Positions 25,848 to 33,527 of a DNA stretch of 64,000 bases are shown piece after piece. The notes beneath the pieces were generated by a model. That model ran no database searches and was not told the DNA's origin. It saw only the letters and a list, made by a program, of their open reading frames with translations. The position numbers and the translations under genes were made by a program. Source of the stretch: Ramlibacter sp. Leaf400. GTDB taxonomy: Bacteria > Pseudomonadota > Gammaproteobacteria > Burkholderiales > Burkholderiaceae_C. Numbering within the stretch: the stretch's first letter is position 1; every line of letters begins with the position of its first letter. The stretch spans positions 1 through 64,000 of the forward strand of contig NZ_LMQL01000005.1 in assembly GCF_001424545.1 (NCBI RefSeq), in the 5' to 3' direction.

Positions 25848-26651
25848 TCAGAACTTGCCGTGCCGCCCTTCGCCGGCGGCGAAGCGCGCGGCGCCCTCGA
25901 GGCCGTCGGCCATGCAGGGGTGGCCACCGCACCACTCCTGGTGCAGCGCCTCCTCCAGCGACAGCCCCCATTGCCGATAGGCGCTCAGGCGGTCGGCGCG
26001 CAGCGTGCGCTGCGGGAAGGCCGCGAGCTGTCCGGCCAGCGCGATCGCCGCTTCGCGCGCCTGGCCCGCGGGCACCACGCGGTTGCACAGGCCCATCTGC
26101 AGCGCTTCGGCGCTGCGCACCTGGCGGCCGGTGAGGATCAGGTCCATGGCATGGCCCATGCCGATCAGGCGCGGCAGGCGCACGGTGCCGCCGTCGATCA
26201 GCGGCACGCCGAAGCGGCGGCAGTAGACGCCGAAGTACGCGTCCTCCTCCATCACCCGCAGGTCGCACCACAGCGCCAGCTCCATGCCGCCGGCCACGGC
26301 CGCGCCGCTGACCGCGGCGATCACCGGCTTGGAGAGCAGCAGGCGCGAAGGGCCCATCGGGCCCTGCGGCTGCGGCGTGCCCGGCTGGAAGTCGAGCTCG
26401 GCGAACACGTCCTGCGCCTGGCCGGCCAGGCGGGCGCCGGTCTGCAGGTCCCAGCCCGCGCAGAAGTGGCCGTGCGCGCCGTGGAACACCGCGACCGAAG
26501 CCGCGTCGTCGGCGTCGAAGGCCAGGAACGCCTCGTACAACTGCCGCGCGGTGTCGCGGTCGACCGCGTTGCGCACCTCGCGCCGGTCCAGCGTGACGAT
26601 CGTGACCGGGCCCTGCTTCTCGGTTCTCACGGGGGTCTGCATGGAGGGCAT
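25848..26651 (-). CDS. Enoyl-CoA hydratase/isomerase-family protein (crotonase)
   Basis: 267-residue crotonase: oxyanion-hole segments HGHFCAGWDLQTG and AAVSGAAVAGGMELALWCDL, then RRFGVPLIDGGTVRLPRLIG, where the usual catalytic Glu position carries Ile-Asp, and a C-terminal helical region. It may hydrate or isomerise an unsaturated acyl-CoA in the terpene-like/branched-chain pathway encoded around it. The start is uncertain: MPSM at 26651 or the internal MQTP three codons on; neither has a good ribosome site. Divergent from livH with a 100-bp gap. Confidence 0.87.
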   Translation of the reverse strand: MPSMQTPVRTEKQGPVTIVTLDRREVRNAVDRDTARQLYEAFLAFDADDAASVAVFHGAHGHFCAGWDLQTGARLAGQAQDVFAELDFQPGTPQPQGPMGPSRLLLSKPVIAAVSGAAVAGGMELALWCDLRVMEEDAYFGVYCRRFGVPLIDGGTVRLPRLIGMGHAMDLILTGRQVRSAEALQMGLCNRVVPAGQAREAAIALAGQLAAFPQRTLRADRLSAYRQWGLSLEEALHQEWCGGHPCMADGLEGAARFAAGEGRHGKF

Positions 26652-26751
26652 TACACCGGCGCGCGTTGGCGACCCCCTCGGGGCGAACCCTGTAACGGGC
26701 GGCAGGGGCCACGGCTATAACCGGACCCCACACAACAAAGGCGCACGCGCG

Positions 26752-27627
26752 GTGCAATTCCTCCAACTGGTGATCAGCGGCATCGCGCAGGGATGCATCT
26801 ACGGCCTGATCGCCCTGGGCTTCGTGCTCATCTACAAGGCGACCGAGACCGTGAGCTTCGCCCAGGGCGAGCTGATGATGCTGGGCGCCTTCTGCGGGCT
26901 GGCGGTGATGGTGCTGATGGGCCTGCCGTACTGGGTGGCGGTGCTGTCGGCCATCGCGGCCATGGCGCTGTTCGGCGTGCTGCTCGAGCGCGTGGCGCTG
27001 CGTCCCATCCTCGGCCAGCCGGCCTTCTCCATCGTGATGCTCACGATCGGCATCGGCTACGTGGCGCGCGGCGGCATCACCATGATCCCGGCCATCGGCA
27101 CCGAGACCCACGCGCTGCCCGTGCCCTACAAGGACGTGATCTGGCGACTGGGCGGCCTGGTGGTCAACGCGGAGCAGGTGGTGGTGATCGCCGCCACCGC
27201 CGGCCTGTGCGCGCTGCTCTACGCCGCCTTCCGCTACAGCAAGGTGGGCATCGCCATGCAGGCGGCATCGCAGAACCAGCTGGCCGCCTACTACATGGGC
27301 ATCCCGGTGCGCCGGCTCAACAGCCTGGTGTGGGGTCTGGCGTCGGCGGTGGCGGCCATCGCCGGGCTGCTGCTGGCGCCCATCACCTTCGTGCACGCCA
27401 ACATGGGCTTCATCGGCCTCAAGGCCTTCCCGGCCGCGGTGGTGGGCGGCTTCGGCAGCCTGCCGGGCGCCATCGTCGGCGGCCTGATCATCGGCGTGGT
27501 GGAGTCGCTGGCCGGCTTCTACCTGCCCGAGGGCTTCAAGGACATCGCCGCCTACATCGTGGTGCTGGTGATGCTGGTGGTGCTGCCGAACGGGCTGTTC
27601 GGCGAGAAGCTGCGCAAGAAGGTCTAG
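26752..27627 (+). CDS. livH: Branched-chain-type ABC transporter permease LivH
   Basis: 291-residue inner-membrane permease starting with GTG. It shows the family N-terminus LQLVISGIAQGCIYGLIALG, SFAQGELMMLGAF, and the EAA-like region LAAYYMGIPVRRLNSLVWG, with about eight hydrophobic segments. First gene of livH-M-G-F-acs-livK; it forms the membrane channel with LivM. The ligase gene in the operon suggests that aromatic or fatty carboxylates, not only amino acids, are imported. Confidence 0.93.
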   Translation: MQFLQLVISGIAQGCIYGLIALGFVLIYKATETVSFAQGELMMLGAFCGLAVMVLMGLPYWVAVLSAIAAMALFGVLLERVALRPILGQPAFSIVMLTIGIGYVARGGITMIPAIGTETHALPVPYKDVIWRLGGLVVNAEQVVVIAATAGLCALLYAAFRYSKVGIAMQAASQNQLAAYYMGIPVRRLNSLVWGLASAVAAIAGLLLAPITFVHANMGFIGLKAFPAAVVGGFGSLPGAIVGGLIIGVVESLAGFYLPEGFKDIAAYIVVLVMLVVLPNGLFGEKLRKKV

Positions 27628-27629
27628 CC

Positions 27630-28706
27630 ATGCGCTTCATCTTCAAGACCCACTACGACCAGGACATCCGCCTGGCCAAGCATGGCGGCCACGTGTTCTG
27701 GTACGGCGCGCTGGCGCTGGTGATGGTCGCCGCGCCCTGGCTGCTGTCCGAGTACCTGCTGGCGCAGCTCACGTTCATCCTGATCTACGGCATCGTCGGC
27801 CTCGGGCTGATGATGCTGGCGGGCTTCACCGGCCTGTTCTCCATCGGCCATGCGGCGTTCTTCGGCGCGGGTGCCTACACCCAGGCCGTGCTCACCAACA
27901 TGGGCTGGCCGTTCCCGCTGGCGATGGCCGTCGCGGGCGCGCTGTCGGCGGTGGTGGGCGTGGTGGTCGGGCTGCCGGCGCTGCGGGTCAAGGGCATCTA
28001 CCTGGGCATCGCCACGCTGTCGTTCGGCTTCATCGTGGAGGAGGTGTTCGCCCGCTGGGAGAAGGTGACGGGCGGCAACGCCGGCCTGATGGTGGGCACG
28101 CCCAAGGCGTTCGGCTGGGCGGCCGACACCGGCGACTCGTTCTACTACGTGTGCCTGGTGACGGCGGCCATCGCCACGCTGGCCTGCGTGAACCTGCTGC
28201 GCTCGCCCACCGGCCGCGCCTTCGTGGCCATCCGCGACTCCGAGATCTCGGCCCAGAGCATGGGCATCCACCTGGCCTGGTACAAGACGCAGAGCTTCGC
28301 CTTCTCGGCGGCGCTGGCGGGTATCGGCGGCGCGCTGTACGCCCACCAGATCCGCTTCCTCTCGCCCGACCAGTTCAACATCATCCAGTCGATCGACCTG
28401 CTGCTGATGGTGGTGATCGGCGGCCTGGGCTCGCTGCACGGCGCCTTCCTCGGCGCCATCTTCCTGATCGGGCTGCCGCAGGCCATCGCGGCGGTGAAGG
28501 ACGTGCTGCCGCCGTCCATCGGCCAGGCGCCCGGCCTGAAGGCGGTGGTCTACGGCCTGGTGCTGATCGCCTTCGTGCTGTTCGAGCCGCTCGGGCTGTA
28601 CGGCCGCTGGCTCAAGGTGCGCGCCTGGTTCCAGCTGTTCCCGTTCTACCGCAAGGGCATGTTCCGGCGGCAGAAGTCCTTCCAGAAGTCGGAGCGGCTG
28701 CGGTGA
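27630..28706 (+). CDS. livM: Branched-chain-type ABC transporter permease LivM
   Basis: 358-residue permease starting 2 bp after livH. Hydrophobic core with MLAGFTGLFSIGHAAFFGAGAY, LPALRVKGIYLGIATL and the loop VAIRDSEISAQSMGIHLAWYKT, all standard for LivM. An N-terminal hydrophilic extension of about 25 residues and a basic C-terminal tail (RKGMFRRQKSFQKSERLR) are longer than in E. coli LivM relatives. Its stop overlaps the GTG of livG by 4 bp. Confidence 0.93.
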   Translation: MRFIFKTHYDQDIRLAKHGGHVFWYGALALVMVAAPWLLSEYLLAQLTFILIYGIVGLGLMMLAGFTGLFSIGHAAFFGAGAYTQAVLTNMGWPFPLAMAVAGALSAVVGVVVGLPALRVKGIYLGIATLSFGFIVEEVFARWEKVTGGNAGLMVGTPKAFGWAADTGDSFYYVCLVTAAIATLACVNLLRSPTGRAFVAIRDSEISAQSMGIHLAWYKTQSFAFSAALAGIGGALYAHQIRFLSPDQFNIIQSIDLLLMVVIGGLGSLHGAFLGAIFLIGLPQAIAAVKDVLPPSIGQAPGLKAVVYGLVLIAFVLFEPLGLYGRWLKVRAWFQLFPFYRKGMFRRQKSFQKSERLR

Positions 28707-29512
28707 ACGGCCCCGGGATCCTGCTCTCGGCGAAGAACCTGTCGGTGCGCTTCGGCGGCGTGCTGGCCGTCAACAACGTGAGCTTCGACGTGCGGCGCGG
28801 CGAGGTGTTCACGCTGATCGGGCCCAACGGCGCGGGCAAGACCACGGTGTTCAACCTGATCAGCCGCATCTACAACCCCACCACCGGCACCATCGACTAC
28901 GAGGGCCAGCCGCTCACGCGCCAGCCGCCGCACCGCGTGGCCGGGCTGGGCATCGCTCGCACCTTCCAGAACATCGAGCTGTTCGAGCATGCGACGGTGC
29001 TGCACAACCTGCTGATCGGCCGCCACACCCACCGCAGCACCGGCATGTGGAACGAGCTGTTCTTCACCAGCCGCGTGCGCGCCGCCGAGATCCAGGCGCG
29101 CGAGAAGGTCGAGCAGGTGATCGAGCTGCTGGACCTGCAGCACTACCGCGACACCATGGTCGCCGGGCTGCCGTACGGCGTGCGCAAGGTGGTGGAGCTG
29201 GCCCGTGCGCTGTGCACCGAGCCGCGCCTGCTGCTGCTGGACGAACCGTCCTCGGGCCTGAACGTGGAGGAGACCGAGGACATGGCGTTCTGGATCCAGG
29301 ACATCCAGCAGGAGCTGGGCACCACCGTGCTGATGGTCGAGCACGACATGACGCTGGTGTCCAAGGTGTCCGACCGGGTGCTGGCCATGAACCAGGGCGA
29401 GGTGCTGGCGGTGGGCACGCCGGCCGAGGTGCAGGCGCACCCGGGCGTGATCGAGGCCTACCTGGGCGCGGCCGAGGACGTGGCCATGCTGCGGCGGGAG
29501 GCGGCGCGATGA
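28703..29512 (+). CDS. livG: ABC transporter ATP-binding protein LivG
   Basis: 269-residue ATPase with Walker A GPNGAGKTTVFN, LivG-specific GIARTFQNIELFEHATVLHN, a divergent signature region (LPYGVRKVVELARAL in place of LSGGQ), Walker B LLLLDEPSSGLN and switch His in MVEHDM. GTG start overlaps livM. It powers transport with LivF. The YGVRK replacement of the canonical signature is common in LivG proteins of this ligase-linked operon type. Confidence 0.92.
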   Translation: MNGPGILLSAKNLSVRFGGVLAVNNVSFDVRRGEVFTLIGPNGAGKTTVFNLISRIYNPTTGTIDYEGQPLTRQPPHRVAGLGIARTFQNIELFEHATVLHNLLIGRHTHRSTGMWNELFFTSRVRAAEIQAREKVEQVIELLDLQHYRDTMVAGLPYGVRKVVELARALCTEPRLLLLDEPSSGLNVEETEDMAFWIQDIQQELGTTVLMVEHDMTLVSKVSDRVLAMNQGEVLAVGTPAEVQAHPGVIEAYLGAAEDVAMLRREAAR

Positions 29513-30318
29513 CCGCCGCGCCGGCCGTTACCTCCGCGCGCGGCGGCGACCAGCCGGTGCTGCGGCTGGCCAACGTGGAATCGGCCTACGGGCCGGTCAA
29601 GGCCATCCGCGGCGTGAGCCTGCAGGTGCGGCGCGGCGAGATCGCCACCGTGCTGGGCTCCAACGGCGCGGGCAAGTCCACCATCCTCAAGACCATCTCC
29701 GGGATCATCGATCCGCTCAAGGGCCACATCGAGTTCAAGGGCGAGGACATCACCGCACGCGACCCGGCCCACATCGTGCAGCAGGGCCTGTCGCACGTGC
29801 CCGAGGGCCGCGAGGTGTTCCCGCTGCTGTCGGTGCACGACAACCTGGCGATGGGCGCGTACACGCGCAAGGACCGCGACGCGGTGGCGCGCGACATGGA
29901 GGCGGTGTTCGCCTACTTCCCCATCCTGCGCGAGCGCGCGTCGCAGGACGCCGGCCTGCTCTCCGGCGGCCAGCAGCAGATGCTGGCGATCTCGCGCGCC
30001 ATCATGGCGGCGCCCGAGCTGATCCTGCTGGACGAGCCCAGCCTGGGCCTGTCGCCCAAGCTGACCAAGGAAATCTTCGAGATCGTGGTGCGCATCAACC
30101 GCGAGCGCGGCACCACCCTGCTGCTGGTGGAGCAGAACGCCAACATGGCCCTGAACGCCGCCGACTACGGCTACGTGCTGGAGAACGGCCGCATCGTGAT
30201 GGAGGACACCTGCGCGCGCCTGCGCGAGAAGGAGGACATCCGCGAGTTCTACCTGGGCATGAAGGAAGCGGGCGTGCGCGGCGAGCGGCGCTGGAAGAAG
30301 AAGAAGACCTGGAGATGA
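29509..30318 (+). CDS. livF: ABC transporter ATP-binding protein LivF
   Basis: 269-residue ATPase: Walker A GSNGAGKSTILK, Q-loop region LSHVPEGREVFPLLSVHDNL, signature LLSGGQQQMLAISRA, Walker B LILLDEPSLGLSP and LLLVEQNANMAL. ATG overlaps the livG stop by 4 bp. The C-terminus ends in a basic run (RRWKKKKTWR) not usual for LivF. The acyl-CoA synthetase gene starts 4 bp downstream. Confidence 0.93.
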   Translation: MTAAPAVTSARGGDQPVLRLANVESAYGPVKAIRGVSLQVRRGEIATVLGSNGAGKSTILKTISGIIDPLKGHIEFKGEDITARDPAHIVQQGLSHVPEGREVFPLLSVHDNLAMGAYTRKDRDAVARDMEAVFAYFPILRERASQDAGLLSGGQQQMLAISRAIMAAPELILLDEPSLGLSPKLTKEIFEIVVRINRERGTTLLLVEQNANMALNAADYGYVLENGRIVMEDTCARLREKEDIREFYLGMKEAGVRGERRWKKKKTWR

Positions 30319-30322
30319 CCGC

Positions 30323-32179
30323 ATGAGCAACCTCTGGGAAGCCATCGACATCGAGCCGCGCCACGACGTGGTGGTGGAGGGCGAGACGCTGCCGGTGATC
30401 TTCTGGAACGCCGTGCGCCAGCGCGGGCCCGGCGTCTGGATGCGGCAGAAGGAGCTGGGCCTGTGGCGCAGCTGGACCTGGGACGACGCCGGCCGCATCG
30501 TGCGCGAGCTCGCCGGTGGCCTGATGGCGCTGGGCTTCCAGCCGCGCGACACCGCCTCCATCCTGGCCAACACCCGGGCCGAGTGGGTGTGGGCCGACCT
30601 GGCGGTGTTGTCGGCCGGCGGCGTCTCCAACGGCATCTACCCGACGGACGCGCCCGCCCAGGTGCAGTACCTGTGCGAGGACTCGGGCACCAGCATCCTG
30701 TTCGTCGAGGACGAGGAGCAGCTGGACAAGGCACTGGAGGTGCGCGCGCAGCTGCCGCGCCTGCGCAAGATCGTGGTCATGGACATGGAAGGCCTGCGCG
30801 ACCTGGACGACCCCATGGTCCTGGGCCTGGACGCGCTGCGCGAGCTGGGACGCGTGCACGACGCGCAGCACCCCGAGGCGCTGCAGCACCGCGTGCAGGC
30901 CTGCCGGCCCGAGGAACTGGCCATCCTGGTCTACACCTCCGGCACCACGGGCAAGCCCAAGGGCGCGATGCACAGCCACGGCGCGCTGGTCTATATCACG
31001 CGCGCCTACGGCCCGATGCTGCCGCAGGCCGAGGGCGACGAGCGCATGTGCTTCCTGCCCCTGTGCCACATCGCCGAGCGCATCGCGGGCGAGTACTTCC
31101 CGCTCTACACCGGCTCGCGCATCAACTTCGTGGAGAACCCGGAGACGGTGCCGGAGAACATCCGCGAGATCCAGCCCACGGTGTTCTTCGCCGTGCCGCG
31201 GGTGTGGGAGAAGTTCTATTCGGCCGTGATGATCGCGCTGCGCGAATCCACGCGGCTGCAGCAGGCCGTGTACGCGTGGAGCATCGGGGTGGGGGGCCGC
31301 ATCGCCGACCACGTGCTGGCGGGCCGGCCGGTGCCGGCCGCGCTGAAGTTCCAGTTCCGCATCGCGCGCGCCCTGGCGCTGGACAACGTGCGCAAGCTGA
31401 TCGGTATCCACAAGGCGCGCTTCCTGCTCACCGGCGCGGCGCCGATCTCGCCGGACCTGATCCGCTGGTACCTCTCGCTCGGGCTGCCGATGCTGGAGGC
31501 CTGGGGCATGACCGAGACCTGCGGCGCCTCGTCCTGCGTGCCGCCCGGCCGCATCAAGCCGGGCAGCATCGGCCCCGCGGGCGCGCACAACCAGATGCGC
31601 ATCGATCCGGCCACCGGCGAGATCCAGGTCAAGGGACCCAACGTCTTCATGGGCTACCTCAACCAGCCGCGGAAGACGGCCGAGTCCTTCACGGCCGACG
31701 GGTGGTTCCGCACCGGCGACGTGGGATCGGTGGACGACGACGGCTACTTCCGCATCACCGACCGGATGAAGGACATCATCATCACGGCCGGCGGCAAGAA
31801 CATCACGCCCAGCGAGCTGGAGAACGAGCTGAAGTTCTCGCCCTACATCACCGACGCCGTGGTCATCGGCGACAAGCGGCCCTACCTCACGGTGATCGTG
31901 ATGATCGACCAGGAGAACGTCGAGAAGTACGCGCAGGACCACGACGTTCCCTTCAGCAACTACGCCAGCCTGACCCGCTCACGCGAGGTGCAGGACCTGA
32001 TCCAGGGCGAGATCGACCGCGTGAACGGCAAGTTCGCGCGCGTGGAGCAGATCAAGCGCTTCTTCCTGCTGGACACGCAGCTGACCGCGGAGGACGAGGA
32101 GCTCACCCCCACCATGAAGCTCAAGCGCAAGCTGGTGGAGAACAAGTACTCGCCGCAGATCGAGGCGATGTACCGCTGA
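30323..32179 (+). CDS. AMP-forming acyl-CoA synthetase (long-chain/FAA1 type)
   Basis: 618-residue ANL ligase: phosphate loop VYTSGTTGKPKGAM near residue 203, the FAA1-group segments RIAGEYFPLYTGSRINFVE and VFFAVPRVWEKFYS, LLTGAAPISPDLIRWY, AWGMTETCG, GWFRTGDVG and the C-terminal MKDIIITAGGKNITPSE. It lies between livF and the receptor gene, so it probably traps the imported acid as its CoA ester. The family covers fatty and aryl-aliphatic acids; chain length is not readable. A bile-acid-like or terpenoid carboxylate would link it with the carboxylase cluster next door. Confidence 0.9.
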   Translation: MSNLWEAIDIEPRHDVVVEGETLPVIFWNAVRQRGPGVWMRQKELGLWRSWTWDDAGRIVRELAGGLMALGFQPRDTASILANTRAEWVWADLAVLSAGGVSNGIYPTDAPAQVQYLCEDSGTSILFVEDEEQLDKALEVRAQLPRLRKIVVMDMEGLRDLDDPMVLGLDALRELGRVHDAQHPEALQHRVQACRPEELAILVYTSGTTGKPKGAMHSHGALVYITRAYGPMLPQAEGDERMCFLPLCHIAERIAGEYFPLYTGSRINFVENPETVPENIREIQPTVFFAVPRVWEKFYSAVMIALRESTRLQQAVYAWSIGVGGRIADHVLAGRPVPAALKFQFRIARALALDNVRKLIGIHKARFLLTGAAPISPDLIRWYLSLGLPMLEAWGMTETCGASSCVPPGRIKPGSIGPAGAHNQMRIDPATGEIQVKGPNVFMGYLNQPRKTAESFTADGWFRTGDVGSVDDDGYFRITDRMKDIIITAGGKNITPSELENELKFSPYITDAVVIGDKRPYLTVIVMIDQENVEKYAQDHDVPFSNYASLTRSREVQDLIQGEIDRVNGKFARVEQIKRFFLLDTQLTAEDEELTPTMKLKRKLVENKYSPQIEAMYR

Positions 32180-32284
32180 ACGCGGCTCGTCTGCGGGATT
32201 ACGCCAGCTTGACACCCCGGGGGCCGGGGGAAGAATCGCGCCGTTCACCCAGGGCGTTTGCCTTCCATTTCAGGAGACGAGGAC

Positions 32285-33454
32285 ATGCCAAGAAACTTCC
32301 GACTGCTCGCGGCCTGCGCGGCCCTGTCCCTGGCCGGCGGCGCCGCGCTCGCGCAGCAGCAGGGCGTGAGCAAGAACGAGATCGTGATCGGCACCATCCA
32401 GGACCTTTCGGGCCCGCTGGCGGGATTCGGCAAGCAGGCGCGCATGGGCATGCAGCTGCGGGTGGACGAGCTCAACGAGCAGGGGTCCGTGCACGGCCGC
32501 AAGCTGAAGCTGCTGGTGGAGGACGACGGCTACGACCCGCGCAAGGCGGTGCTGGCCGCGCAGAAGCTGGTCAACCAGGACAAGATCTTCATCATGGCCG
32601 GCCACCTGGGCACCGCGCAGAACATGGCGGCCATGCCGGTGCAGTTCGAGAAGGGCGTGATCAACTTCATGCCCATCACCGCCGCGCGCGAGATGTTCGA
32701 GCCCTTCCACAAGCTCAAGTTCGCTTTTGCCGCGACGTACTACGACCAGATGCGCACCAGCCTGCCCAAGCTGGTGAAGGACAAGAACGCCAAGAAGGTC
32801 TGCACCATCTACCAGGACGACGAGTTCGGCCTGGAGGTGCTGCGCGGGGCCGAAGCGGGCCTCAAGACCATCAACATGGAACTGGCCGAGAAGACCTCGT
32901 TCAAGCGCGGCGCCACCGATTTTTCCTCGCAGGTGGCGCGCATGAAGGGCGCGGGCTGCGACATGGTGGTGCTGGGCACCATCATCCGCGAGACCATCGG
33001 CACCATCGGGGAGTCGCGCAAGACCGGCTTCAGCCCCACCTTCATCGGCAGCAGCGCCAGCTACACCGACCTGATCCACAAGCTGGGCGGGCCCGCCATG
33101 AACGGCCTGTACGCCACGATGCAGGTGCAGCACCCGTACCTGGACGAGTCCTCGGACAAGATCCGCTTCTGGGCCAACAAGTACAAGACCAAGTTCAACG
33201 AGGACCCGACCGTGTTCTCGGTCTATGGCTACAACATCATCGACTGGTTCATCCAGGCCGCGCAGAAGAACGGCCCCAACCTCACCAGCGACAGCCTGGT
33301 CAAGACCATGGACGGCATGACGATGGCGCCCGACATCTTCGGCGGCGCCGTCCAGTCCTTCGGCGCGCAGAAGCGCCTGGGCAGCAACGAGTCCCGGCTC
33401 TCGATGATCGAGAACGGGAAGTGGAAGGTGATCTCCGATTACGTGAAGCCCTGA
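32285..33454 (+). CDS. livK: LivK-like periplasmic substrate-binding protein
   Basis: 389-residue receptor of the branched-chain ABC type. Signal peptide MPRNFRLLAACAALSLAGG with cleavage after ALA near residue 23; mature part starts QQQGVSKNEIVIGTIQDLSGPLAG in the usual Peripla_BP_6 manner, and contains LAAQKLVNQDKIFIMAGHLG and VFSVYGYNIIDWF. AGGAGA precedes the ATG at 32285 by six bases. A 105-bp gap separates it from the ligase gene, so it may have an extra promoter, which would give the molar excess usual for receptors. Tandem terminators follow. Confidence 0.93.
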   Translation: MPRNFRLLAACAALSLAGGAALAQQQGVSKNEIVIGTIQDLSGPLAGFGKQARMGMQLRVDELNEQGSVHGRKLKLLVEDDGYDPRKAVLAAQKLVNQDKIFIMAGHLGTAQNMAAMPVQFEKGVINFMPITAAREMFEPFHKLKFAFAATYYDQMRTSLPKLVKDKNAKKVCTIYQDDEFGLEVLRGAEAGLKTINMELAEKTSFKRGATDFSSQVARMKGAGCDMVVLGTIIRETIGTIGESRKTGFSPTFIGSSASYTDLIHKLGGPAMNGLYATMQVQHPYLDESSDKIRFWANKYKTKFNEDPTVFSVYGYNIIDWFIQAAQKNGPNLTSDSLVKTMDGMTMAPDIFGGAVQSFGAQKRLGSNESRLSMIENGKWKVISDYVKP

Positions 33455-33479
33455 CGGGATCCAGTCCTCGAGGAGGAGG

Positions 33480-33527
33480 GCCGGGCCCGCGCCCGGCTTT
33501 TCAGCCGGGCCGGGTGCCCGGCTTTTT
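33480..33527 (+). terminator. Two tandem rho-independent terminators after livK
   Basis: First hairpin GCCGGGC-CCGC-GCCCGGC with TTTT (33480-33501); second GCCGGGC-CGGGT-GCCCGGC with TTTTT (33504-33527). Both stems are perfect 7 bp. The second runs into the stop codon of the convergent TrpE/PhzE-like gene. Confidence 0.85.
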
